A stretch of 47,176 nt of DNA, taken from the NCBI RefSeq assembly GCF_026191635.1, contig NZ_JAKRRW010000033.1, positions 1 to 47,176 of the forward strand, given 5' to 3'. The stretch's first letter is position 1, and every line of letters starts with the position of its first letter. The translations under genes were made by a program, and so were the position numbers. Source of the DNA: Photobacterium obscurum. Lineage in GTDB: Bacteria; Pseudomonadota; Gammaproteobacteria; Enterobacterales; Vibrionaceae. The notes under the pieces were generated by a model. That model was not told the DNA's origin, did not search any database, and saw only the letters and a list, made by a program, of their open reading frames with translations. This document shows, piece after piece, positions 35,368 through 43,293 of this stretch.

Positions 35368-35402
35368 AACAGAGGTTGGTTGTCCCAACCTCTGCACTTT
35401 AT
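35368..35402. terminator. Terminator between mdlB and tesB
   Basis: The stem CAGAGGTTGG/CCAACCTCTG with a 5-nt loop lies between two convergent genes. T-rich tails on both sides are short, so efficiency is uncertain. Confidence 0.65.
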
Positions 35403-35416
35403 TCAACCAGCAGCGA

Positions 35417-36277
35417 CTATTGTTTTTGGCGCATCAGACCTTCTTGTATTGCTGAGGCAACAAGCTCACCTTTCTGGTTATAGATTTCCCCACGTACCAA
35501 GCCACGTGCTCCACTGGCAGATGGGCTGTCAATGGCAAACAACAGCCATTCATCCATACGGAACGGTCGGTGGTACCACATGGAGTGATCAATTGTTGCC
35601 ACCTTCATTTTCGGTGTCAGGAGAGTAACGCCGTGTGGCTGCAAGGCGGTAACCAGAAAGCCCCAGTCTGAGGCATAGGCCAGCACATATTGATGGATGC
35701 GGTGATCCTCTGGCATTTCACCATTGGCCTTGATCCATAGATATTGCTTGGGAGCCTCGGGCTTGGGATCCAGAGGGTTGACGACGGTAACGGGCTTAAC
35801 TTCAATGGGGCGTTCACGGCCAAAGGCTTCGATGGCCGCCTTAGGAAGGTGCTGGGCAATAGATTGTACCAGTGCTTGCTCGGAGATTAGCGATTCCGGC
35901 GGCGGCACATCTGGCATGGTTGACTGGTGGCTGAAACCCTCTTCTTCAATTTGGTAAGATGCGGTCAGGTAGAAAATCGGGCGACCAAACTGAATGGCTT
36001 TGACCCGGCGGGTACTAAAACTGACTCCGTCACGCAGGTTTTCGACATCGTAAATGATCGGTTTTTGCGGATCGCCCGGACGTAGGAAGTAGCTGTGAAA
36101 AGAGTGAACCTGACGATGTTCGTCTACGGTTTCTTTGGCTGCGGATAATGATTGACCAATAACCTGACCGCCATACACCTGAGGTAAGCCAAGGTGTTCG
36201 CTCTGGCCTCGAAACAATCCTTGTTCAAGCTGCTCTAAGTGTAACAGAGTGAGAAGTTCATTCAGTTCTTTGCTCAT
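35417..36277 (-). CDS. tesB: Acyl-CoA thioesterase II
   Basis: The 286-aa double-hotdog thioesterase hydrolyses medium- and long-chain acyl-CoA. I choose the ATG at 36277, preceded by GGAGCTCCG, which gives the exact length of E. coli TesB; a longer in-frame start at 36385 adds unrelated residues. Family motifs include YGGQVIGQSLSAAKETV, VHSFHSYFLRPGD, VKAIQFGRPIFYL and SMWYHRPFRMDEWLLF. It is divergent from ybaY, as in E. coli. Confidence 0.95.
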   Translation of the reverse strand: MSKELNELLTLLHLEQLEQGLFRGQSEHLGLPQVYGGQVIGQSLSAAKETVDEHRQVHSFHSYFLRPGDPQKPIIYDVENLRDGVSFSTRRVKAIQFGRPIFYLTASYQIEEEGFSHQSTMPDVPPPESLISEQALVQSIAQHLPKAAIEAFGRERPIEVKPVTVVNPLDPKPEAPKQYLWIKANGEMPEDHRIHQYVLAYASDWGFLVTALQPHGVTLLTPKMKVATIDHSMWYHRPFRMDEWLLFAIDSPSASGARGLVRGEIYNQKGELVASAIQEGLMRQKQ

Positions 36278-36320
36278 CGGAGCTCCATATTCCATGTTAT
36301 TATTAGGCGTTTTACGGATA

Positions 36321-36374
36321 TTTATACCCAAATGACTTTGAGATGCTCGTTTCAGTGTGTTGACTGGGTATAAA
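36321..36374. repeat. Palindromic element between tesB and ybaY
   Basis: The ends TTTATACCCA (36321-36330) and TGGGTATAAA (36365-36374) are perfect inverted repeats enclosing AAATGACTTTGAGATGCTCG and 14 more bases. The terminal TATACCCA followed by a segment ATGACTTTGAGATGC recalls short palindromic repeats found many times in Vibrio and Photobacterium genomes. One copy alone cannot prove it is dispersed. Confidence 0.55.
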
Positions 36375-36445
36375 CACATATTCAAGTGTAATTGATTGGT
36401 AATTGCAATGTTATCAGCGTGTGTTTGGGCATTAAGGGGAGAAAA

Positions 36446-36865
36446 ATGAAAAAGATTTTTACACTTATTTCAGCATTGGCTGTGGTATTGGTTATTTCGG
36501 CGTGTACGAACTTAATCAAACAAGATGCAGATCTGGGACAAGTGGAAGGGTCTTTGGCATATCGCGAGCGTATTGCGCTGCCGGATAATGCACGCATTAC
36601 TGTCACATTATCGGATGTATCTCTGATGGATGCACCTGCCGATGTGATCAGCAGCCAGGCCTTTATGGCTGGTGGAAAGCAGGTTCCTTTTGCGTTTAAC
36701 TTGAATTATATGCAGGCTGAGATCCAACCGAATCATACTTATTCGGTCAGCGCCCGTATCGAAGTGAACGGTAAGCTAATATTTATTACCGATACCGCTA
36801 ACCATGTGATCACCGATCCTGCGGCGACAACCAAGCTGGATCTGATGTTGGTTAGGGTGAAATAA
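36446..36865 (+). CDS. ybaY: YbaY-family lipoprotein
   Basis: This 139-aa lipoprotein starts at the ATG at 36446 behind AAGGGGAGAAAA; an earlier in-frame start at 36392 overlaps the promoter region. The signal peptide ends in the lipobox VISAC. The mature part has the YbaY/YscW-type beta sandwich pattern: GSLAYRERIALPDNARITVTL, PFAFNLNY, YSVSARIEVNGKLIFITDT. The position between tesB and atl equals that in E. coli. The function is unknown. Confidence 0.9.
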   Translation: MKKIFTLISALAVVLVISACTNLIKQDADLGQVEGSLAYRERIALPDNARITVTLSDVSLMDAPADVISSQAFMAGGKQVPFAFNLNYMQAEIQPNHTYSVSARIEVNGKLIFITDTANHVITDPAATTKLDLMLVRVK

Positions 36866-36919
36866 GTGATGTTGCCTTCCACGGTCGCGAGCAGATCGTG
36901 GAGGGGATATTGTTTGGTA

Positions 36920-37225
36920 TTACATCCCGTCCCAGCGATATTTAGCTAACCTCAATTTGCCGTTTTCCGAGATCTCAACCCCTTCCTCGAGCAGCCGCTT
37001 ACGCTGTCGCTGCAAATCATGACCGGTAAGTGAAATCATTCCTTTTGCATTGATTACCCTGTGCCAGGGTAGTTTAGAGTCCTCAGGTAGGGTCGCCATT
37101 AACCGACCCACCTGACGGGCATAGCCGGGAAATCCCGCAAATTTGGCAATATCACCATAAGTTGACACTTTGCCAAAGGGGATTTGGTGAACCTGGCTGT
37201 AGATTTGACCTGCAAAATCGTCCAT
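36920..37225 (-). CDS. atl: Alkyltransferase-like DNA base-flipping protein
   Basis: The 101-aa Atl protein (YbaZ) binds O6-alkylguanine in DNA and hands it to nucleotide excision repair. The MGMT helix-turn-helix and motif are present, but the active-site PCHRV is replaced by PWHRVINAKG, so the Trp variant cannot transfer alkyl groups, the hallmark of the family. I choose the ATG at 37225 (MDDFAGQIYSQVHQIPFGKV), behind AGGTATAAAT; an upstream in-frame start at 37303 adds 26 non-conserved residues. It is convergent with ybaY. Confidence 0.93.
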   Translation of the reverse strand: MDDFAGQIYSQVHQIPFGKVSTYGDIAKFAGFPGYARQVGRLMATLPEDSKLPWHRVINAKGMISLTGHDLQRQRKRLLEEGVEISENGKLRLAKYRWDGM

Positions 37226-37315
37226 ATTTATACCTGAACCAAACAAAACATCCCGATAGTCGTTGAAGTTAGCCTTTTTTATTCGAGCTATCGGATAACG
37301 CAAGGAGGTGCTGCC

Positions 37316-38050
37316 ATGTTGTATGCCGCGTTACTTGTTATGGTCAGCATTGTGCTGACCGTGTTGGGGGTCAGTGCATTAGGTTATAGCCAAGGAGAGC
37401 TCCCTGCACTGGCATTGGCTATTCCCGCCTTATGGTTACTGCCCCAAGGTGGAATTTATGCCTGGCTGTTATTACTCGGCTTGGGCGCATATGGCGCCGT
37501 TCTGCCCGAGCAGCCTCTGGCCCTGTCAATCAGCATCTTTATGATGTTACCTGTTTTTGCTGTAAGTTTCTCACCAAAGAGTGGCTGGCAGCTGGCGGCC
37601 TTGCTGATTTCGATTGTTTTGGCAATGGATGTCGGCCTGATGGCGCTACAGGGGGAAGGTAAACTCTCGGGTCATGTATCATCAACCGTGATTCAAATTC
37701 TGGCGGTTACCCTGATCTGGTATGTTGGCCGCAGCTGGCGTCCGGTTGAAGGCAATACTTGGTGGCCATTGTTCCTTGTTGTTCCCTTATGGGTTGGCGG
37801 TATGGAACATGCTGCGCTCGTAGCACTGTGTGTGACGGGGCTGATTGCGGCTATGCAAGAGATGATGAAAAGCAAACTGCGTGATTGGGTCCCGCGGATG
37901 GCTTGGATTTTACCTGCGGTTGGCTTCGCAACTCTCGTTATCGTGCCTTATTTCGAAGTGCCTAATCCGGTACTGGTGGCCTGGCTACTTGTATTGGGGG
38001 GAGCCCTGCTGGGCGAGTTCCTACTGGAAGAGCCGGAAGAAGAGCTGTAA
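37316..38050 (+). CDS. Polytopic inner-membrane protein of unknown function
   Basis: This 244-aa protein is almost entirely hydrophobic, with about eight predicted membrane helices and an acidic C-terminus (FLLEEPEEEL). The start ATG at 37316 follows a strong AAGGAGGTGCTGCC. I do not recognise a named family or catalytic motif. It is divergent from atl and lies directly upstream of the ffs promoter. Confidence 0.8.
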   Translation: MLYAALLVMVSIVLTVLGVSALGYSQGELPALALAIPALWLLPQGGIYAWLLLLGLGAYGAVLPEQPLALSISIFMMLPVFAVSFSPKSGWQLAALLISIVLAMDVGLMALQGEGKLSGHVSSTVIQILAVTLIWYVGRSWRPVEGNTWWPLFLVVPLWVGGMEHAALVALCVTGLIAAMQEMMKSKLRDWVPRMAWILPAVGFATLVIVPYFEVPNPVLVAWLLVLGGALLGEFLLEEPEEEL

Positions 38051-38148
38051 GCATCCTGTTTTTTCAGGGCGTTATGCTGTTTTTACGGCAATGCCATTTG
38101 AATTTGAACAATAAAGAAGCAGTTGGATCGGTTGGGGGTATTGAGCCC

Positions 38149-38177
38149 TTGCATTGCCGCAAGTGTTAGCGGATAAT
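38149..38177 (+). promoter_or_regulatory. Sigma-70 promoter of ffs
   Basis: The -35 box TTGCAT (38149-38154) and the -10 box GATAAT (38172-38177) are separated by exactly 17 nt. The mature SRP RNA starts about 28 nt beyond the expected transcription start, so a short 5' leader would be removed, as RNase P does for E. coli 4.5S RNA. Confidence 0.65.
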
Positions 38178-38211
38178 CAACCCCGTTCTCGAAACGAGAC
38201 AAAGAATCTAT

Positions 38212-38327
38212 GGAGGCCCCCATTGGTCCTCCCGCAACACTAACCTGTGAACTCGGCCAGGCCCGGAAGGGAGCAACCGCAGCAGGCGTCGTGTGTGCCG
38301 GGATGTGGCTGGTGGGGGCTTCCACCC
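38212..38327 (+). ncRNA. ffs: Signal recognition particle RNA (4.5S, small type)
   Basis: This folds as one long hairpin: GGAGGCCCCC near the 5' end pairs with GGGGGCTTCC near the 3' end. The Ffh-binding domain IV is intact, with GGCCCGGAAGGGAGCAACC containing the GGAA tetraloop and the asymmetric internal loop, and the conserved GTGCCGGGATGT on the 3' side. It closely resembles E. coli 4.5S RNA. It forms the targeting particle with Ffh. The mobile island begins immediately downstream. The expected T-run terminator is interrupted (GCGTTTTGTAG). Confidence 0.95.
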
Positions 38328-38483
38328 ATCTGGCGTTTTGTAGTTTGCACCATAAGCCTTATTTATAGTTCCCCTGACTATACTAAAACCCCATCAAAAG
38401 ACTCATCTTCTTTACTCAAGTAGCTAATCTTTAAATTAGATCAATAGTGAAAATTCTACTATACCTACTAAATCAAGTTGCGT

Positions 38484-39971
38484 ATGGAAGGGCTTTCAGT
38501 GGCTGCACTGGTGAAGGTAACAGCAAAGGTTCGAACAGATAAATCTGGGCGCTTACTTGAGGTGCCAGTGCTTCTGACTAAGCAAGGTGTGTTTGAGCCT
38601 TTGTTGGACTATGTACTTAGTCAGTATCATGCTCGAAGTCAGCCTTGGATGAATCGTGTTGTCTTTGCTTGTCAGTTGTTACTAGAGTACATGCAGGCTA
38701 ACCGTGGTTTGTATTCATCACCCACTGTTTTATTTTCCAATTTCGTTAATAAGCTTTCTTTAGGTACTATCAATCATGATGGTCATGACCCGTCAGGATT
38801 GTATTGGTTACCGCGTTCTGTAAGTAACACCAATCAACTTATCTCAGCACTCAATGGGCTTACAGACTGGTTAGTTCTTAACAATGGAGTGTCTAACTTA
38901 AACCCATTAGAAGAAGCTTCAAGTTACCAACAAGCTTTGAATTATGCTGCTTGGCATAAGAAGAACCAGTTTAATTTCTTGGGCCACTTAAAACCCCACG
39001 GCTTGTCAGATATGGTGAAAAAAACCAGAAAGCTTCGTGGGAAGAGAGACGTTATTAAGGTCGATGATGATGCCATAGCTTTTTCTGAAGCCATGTTTAA
39101 GCCCTTTTTTATTGATGGGCTTGGTAGTGCAAAAGACTATCGAGTTCGCCTGCGAGATCAACTAATCGTATTACTGATGCATGGTGCAGGAGTACGTGAA
39201 AGTGACGCTTTACATTTGTGGGTTGAAGATGTGTATGAAGATCCTGATGATTGTAACAGTGTCATTGTGCGGCTATTTCATCCTGAAGATGGTAAAGCTC
39301 CCAATAATTGGAGAGGGCGAAATAAACAGCAAACACGCAGTGCTTATCTTGCGGAAGTGTTTGGTCTGAGGTCTAGAAATCAACTTACCGGAACAGCACG
39401 GGTTGGTTGGAAAACACGGATAGTTGATCATTCTGACAACTATATCCAACTGTGCTGGTTCCCATCATATCTTGGTCAATTGTTTAGGCAGTTATGGCGT
39501 GAATACCTTCGTTTACTACTACCTTTAGAACGTTTTCACCCTTATGCATTTGTGTCTTTTTCTGTCACGACGCTAGGGCAGCCTTTAACACTTAATGCTT
39601 TCAATTGTAATTATCGTGCTGCATTAAGCCGTATTGGATTAACTGCCTCGAAAGTTGAAGGGTTGTCTCCTCATGCACACAGACATGCCTTCGGTCGGCG
39701 GCTTACAGAAGCAGGCCTAGATCCAATATTAATCAAGAAAGCACTTCACCATGCGTCGTTATCTTCTCAACTGGTTTATACCCAACCTGGTATTAGGGAA
39801 GTCACCAAGGCTTGCCATGATGCAACATCACGTCTTGATGGTATTCAACATCCTACATTCAAAGAAGAAGTCGTGTTGTCATGGAAAGATATTTTAAGGG
39901 AAGGGTTTGACGATATTGACCCGAGAGGGTTGTTCTCTGGTCATCAACCATCATTTGGGAGCAGAGAATGA
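38484..39971 (+). CDS. gmtY: Gamma-mobile-trio recombinase GmtY (tyrosine recombinase)
   Basis: This 495-aa tyrosine recombinase is the first gene of the trio. The catalytic residues can be placed: Arg238 in GAGVRESDALHLW, the HxxR motif in SPHAHRHAFGRRL (His397-Arg400), a His in KKALHHASLSS and the nucleophile Tyr432 in QLVYTQPGI. The N-terminal 200 residues hold a SAM-like core-binding region. The ATG at 38484 lacks a Shine-Dalgarno, while a GTG at 38499 has GGAAGGG at good spacing and could be the real start. Its stop overlaps the gmtZ ATG (ATGA). It is expected to move the island in and out of its target. Confidence 0.85.
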   Translation: MEGLSVAALVKVTAKVRTDKSGRLLEVPVLLTKQGVFEPLLDYVLSQYHARSQPWMNRVVFACQLLLEYMQANRGLYSSPTVLFSNFVNKLSLGTINHDGHDPSGLYWLPRSVSNTNQLISALNGLTDWLVLNNGVSNLNPLEEASSYQQALNYAAWHKKNQFNFLGHLKPHGLSDMVKKTRKLRGKRDVIKVDDDAIAFSEAMFKPFFIDGLGSAKDYRVRLRDQLIVLLMHGAGVRESDALHLWVEDVYEDPDDCNSVIVRLFHPEDGKAPNNWRGRNKQQTRSAYLAEVFGLRSRNQLTGTARVGWKTRIVDHSDNYIQLCWFPSYLGQLFRQLWREYLRLLLPLERFHPYAFVSFSVTTLGQPLTLNAFNCNYRAALSRIGLTASKVEGLSPHAHRHAFGRRLTEAGLDPILIKKALHHASLSSQLVYTQPGIREVTKACHDATSRLDGIQHPTFKEEVVLSWKDILREGFDDIDPRGLFSGHQPSFGSRE

Positions 39972-42577
39972 ACCGTTCGGATGATATGGAGTTTTTGTGG
40001 TTTACAGATAAGTTTGGTAGTGGATGGGACACGTGGCGTGAGTTGGCATCCACATATTTACTCCAAAAAAACTTTGGTGTTGATCGAACTAGAACGGCGT
40101 TGTCTCGGTTTCTTGAAGCTTATTTAGTGCCTCAGTTTATCACTGACCCAGTGGAGTTATTCCAAAGTAAGCTTCAGCCATATAATGAGTTTTTACAGCA
40201 GTTTGAGCTTTCAGAAGGGTATCAGGTACGCCTGAATAACGAAGTATCACAGTTTGTTGATTGGGTGCTTGCTACCTATTACAGCGAGCCAGATGATAAT
40301 GGTGACCTAATTCCATTATTTAGTAACCCTTTCAATATGGAAGGAAACAGTACTCCTAAGCAAGAAACAGTTTATAACACCTTGCCATATGCTTATATCA
40401 AGAGGCTCAGACAACAACTATGTCCTCGACCAAACGGGAATTTCAGAGATTGGGTCTGGGCAATAGCGCAAAGCAAGGCAATTGAAAGCAGTTCACGGCA
40501 CCTTAAAGATTGGATCTTGGTCGATAAATCGGAAATCAACGTAGATGATCAAGACTGTGTCTGGCAGGCCATAAAGCTTGATAAAGACCGGACGATTGAT
40601 GTTGATGGTATTAAGAGGTCCTATAAGTCAGGTGAAACGCTTTACTTTATTTGGTCACCAGTTCGTGCAATGGCGGTGTATCTCAAATTACAGCTACCGC
40701 TGAGAACATTTCAAGTAAGGATGTTGGATTCTGGTGAGGCTGATACATGGCGTTATCAGAGCCAGAATTGGGTACTCAATGACAAGCATAGTTTTGTTGA
40801 GGGTACGGAGAAGCGACCATGGCAGAAAGGCGTTTTTCATCGGATAAAAACGCCAGATATAGGCGATATCATGACTGGGCTATACATCAATACCAACAAA
40901 ACGGCAGATAGAAATAAGGATGAGTTGTCTCGAGGTTATGTTATCCCATGGCAACATGGTGAAGTTTTATATTGGCTGGAAAAGCTCAGAAATTGGCAAG
41001 AAAAGTATAACCCTCTAACGCAACCAACATCGATACACTCCTTGAAATATAAGCACTTCGGTAGCACGAAGACGACTGTTCAGCGTGAAGCCATTGGGGA
41101 TATCTGCTTTCTCTTTCGAAACGCTGCTGCAACGTTATTGAATGAGCGGCATTTTCCTATAACTGATGGAATGATTAATCATCTATGGATTGCTTTGCTG
41201 AAATTTTTTGAAGGTCAATTATTCGAAGAGGGGACGGCGTTATCGAATGGCGATAAAATTTGCTTCGTTGATCCAAGCAATGCTCGTAAGTCTTTGTTTC
41301 CTACGCATAGCCTAAGGGTATCACTAATTACTTGTTATATGTTAGAGGGTGAGATACCTGCGCCTGTGTTATCAAAGCTGCTTGTTGGGCATAGTCGGCT
41401 GATGATGACCATGCATTATACCAAAGTTACACCAGTGATGATGGCGAAGAAAATGCGTAAAGCGGAGGAGAAAATTAACGATCAGCAAGATGAAAGTTTA
41501 CAGACTTTTCTTGCTTGTCAGTCACTGGAGCAGATTGAACTTCAAACGGCCAGTAATGATTTGGTATCTATTGCCAATGTACTCCGCGTTAAGAATCCCG
41601 CGGGTTGGCAGGAAAAGCATATAGGTTTGTGTTTAGTGGGGGGGAACACGTCACGAATTGAGGCAAATACAAGCTTAGGAGGCTGCTGGAATGGTGGTGA
41701 AAAGCTCAAAAAGGCAAATCGTAATCAACCTGATCTATATGGCCCAGTTCCGCATGGAAGCGAGAATTGTATTCGTTGCCGGTGGTTTATTACTGATATC
41801 CGCTATCTACATGTGCTTACTGCACATTTCAATAATCTGAGTTATCAGGCCACACAAGCTGCCAAATTAGCGACTGAACTGGAAGCTAAACAGGATGCTT
41901 TATTGGACGAAGAATATTTTTGTGAGGTGAACAAACAGACCTTCATGAAATATCATGAGCTTCATACACTGGATCGTAGGATTGAAAAGCAACGTGTAGA
42001 GGCAGATGAATATTGCAAAGACTTGGTAGCTTGCTTTCAGATTATTCGTAAGCTGATTAAGTTGGAGCAAGACAGAACTGAAAGTGATAACACTCAAAAA
42101 GTCATCGCAATTGGCTCCTTACATGATATTTTCCCACACTTTAACTTCTTTGAAACAACCTCTGAGTTTCGCCAGCTTATTAAGCTCTGTGATGATGCTG
42201 AGATTTACCATGATCTTCGTGATGAGTTAACAAAGACGTCAGCCATTACCCAGCGCTCGAACTATCTCAACAAAGTACTGATGCAGTCAGGTTATATGCC
42301 AGTTTTCATGAATATGGATGAAGAAACTCAGCTCCTGGCTGGTAATGCCATGGTTAATGCAATGATGAATAAAACTGGTATCAAAGATAGTGAGCAGGCA
42401 CAGGGTAAAGTGGCAGAGTACATTGAAACAGGCCAGTGTTTGGTTGAAGCGGGGTTGCTTGAAGCGGGGATTGAAGCTATGGAGAAACAAACGCAGTTGT
42501 CGATGATTCGTTTGTCTGACTTAAATGCAACGGGTGCAATAGGAGGTGGAGCCAATGAGCGAAATCGTAAAGCCTGA
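39968..42577 (+). CDS. gmtZ: Gamma-mobile-trio integrase GmtZ (large tyrosine recombinase)
   Basis: The 869-aa product is the second recombinase of the trio. In its middle lies a tyrosine recombinase core: His447 to Arg450 (THSLRVSLITCYML), His475 in LLVGHSRLMMTMHYT and Tyr484 as likely nucleophile. The long C-terminal extension (about residues 500-869) contains a Cys pair at 601 and 604 (ENCIRCRWFITDIRY) and a coiled-coil-like helix (TELEAKQDALLDEEY). The layout recalls TnpB of Tn554, where a large recombinase works with a smaller one. It overlaps gmtY by 4 nt and gmtX by 23 nt. Confidence 0.85.
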   Translation: MNRSDDMEFLWFTDKFGSGWDTWRELASTYLLQKNFGVDRTRTALSRFLEAYLVPQFITDPVELFQSKLQPYNEFLQQFELSEGYQVRLNNEVSQFVDWVLATYYSEPDDNGDLIPLFSNPFNMEGNSTPKQETVYNTLPYAYIKRLRQQLCPRPNGNFRDWVWAIAQSKAIESSSRHLKDWILVDKSEINVDDQDCVWQAIKLDKDRTIDVDGIKRSYKSGETLYFIWSPVRAMAVYLKLQLPLRTFQVRMLDSGEADTWRYQSQNWVLNDKHSFVEGTEKRPWQKGVFHRIKTPDIGDIMTGLYINTNKTADRNKDELSRGYVIPWQHGEVLYWLEKLRNWQEKYNPLTQPTSIHSLKYKHFGSTKTTVQREAIGDICFLFRNAAATLLNERHFPITDGMINHLWIALLKFFEGQLFEEGTALSNGDKICFVDPSNARKSLFPTHSLRVSLITCYMLEGEIPAPVLSKLLVGHSRLMMTMHYTKVTPVMMAKKMRKAEEKINDQQDESLQTFLACQSLEQIELQTASNDLVSIANVLRVKNPAGWQEKHIGLCLVGGNTSRIEANTSLGGCWNGGEKLKKANRNQPDLYGPVPHGSENCIRCRWFITDIRYLHVLTAHFNNLSYQATQAAKLATELEAKQDALLDEEYFCEVNKQTFMKYHELHTLDRRIEKQRVEADEYCKDLVACFQIIRKLIKLEQDRTESDNTQKVIAIGSLHDIFPHFNFFETTSEFRQLIKLCDDAEIYHDLRDELTKTSAITQRSNYLNKVLMQSGYMPVFMNMDEETQLLAGNAMVNAMMNKTGIKDSEQAQGKVAEYIETGQCLVEAGLLEAGIEAMEKQTQLSMIRLSDLNATGAIGGGANERNRKA

Positions 42578-43181
42578 AATAGTATTGGGCGAGCTGTTAG
42601 CAAATGCTACAGCACGGACTGCGAAAGCAATTAAAATTTTGAACAAGGTGCTGGAAGATCAGGCTGAATCCGAAAAGAAAGACTTTTGCATAGCAACAAT
42701 TGGTCGGTTGTCTGCTGAAGCTGGAGGCCCATCAACCCAAACGATTCGCAACCGAACAGGTAAACACTTTCAGCAACTGATTGAGGTTTGGGCAACTTAC
42801 TCGGGGACAACAACCAAAAAGCCGATGTCTGTTCGTCAGAAACAGCTCTTCAATAGTAATGATCAGGCAGTATTGGATAGTATCAATGATCCCGTAATAA
42901 GAGCTGTCGTTGGTTCAATCCTCGCGGAGAGGAATAGATACCGCGATCAATTAAACATTATCAAGGCTAATACAGAAATAGTGATCGATAAAACAAAAAA
43001 TCCAGAAACAGAAGCAGCCGAACAGTTAACACCAATGGAAGTTGAAGCCTTAAAGCATGCTGTATCTGAAGAGTTGATGAGAGCAATGCAGTGGGTAGTG
43101 ATGCCTACAGGCCAGATAAAGGATAAAGAAGGTAATGAGGTTTATAAACGTGGTTATGTTAATGGCTTAAAAAAACTATAA
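42555..43181 (+). CDS. gmtX: Gamma-mobile-trio protein GmtX
   Basis: This 208-aa accessory protein starts at the ATG at 42555 behind AGGAGGTGGAGCC; an in-frame GTG at 42546 would overlap the Shine-Dalgarno. It has an N-terminal helical region, a segment TIGRLSAEAGGPSTQTIRN that resembles a DNA-binding helix-turn-helix, and a helical C-terminal half (ILAERNRYRDQLNII). No catalytic motif is visible. By position it corresponds to the small accessory TnpC protein of Tn554-like elements. It overlaps the end of gmtZ and completes the operon before a hairpin terminator. Confidence 0.82.
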   Translation: MSEIVKPEIVLGELLANATARTAKAIKILNKVLEDQAESEKKDFCIATIGRLSAEAGGPSTQTIRNRTGKHFQQLIEVWATYSGTTTKKPMSVRQKQLFNSNDQAVLDSINDPVIRAVVGSILAERNRYRDQLNIIKANTEIVIDKTKNPETEAAEQLTPMEVEALKHAVSEELMRAMQWVVMPTGQIKDKEGNEVYKRGYVNGLKKL

Positions 43182-43245
43182 GTATAAAATAGGTTGATGA
43201 TAATGTGTTATTAAGTGGCGGAATATTAATTTGTCCTAGAGAGAT

Positions 43246-43270
43246 AAAGGGGCATAAAATCGCCCCTTTA
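43246..43270 (+). terminator. Hairpin terminator after the gmt operon
   Basis: The stem AAAGGGGC/GCCCCTTT with an 8-nt loop lies 65 nt after the gmtX stop. The T-tail is short and interrupted (TTTATGTGG). Confidence 0.65.
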
Positions 43271-43293
43271 TGTGGGTTATTATTTGTATTAGT

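Noticed and set aside
43231..43290. Right end of the GMT island just after gmtX
   Set aside because: The hairpin at 43246-43270 looks like an operon terminator. The sequence beyond the IS is still AT-rich accessory DNA with a defence-type gene, so the island continues.
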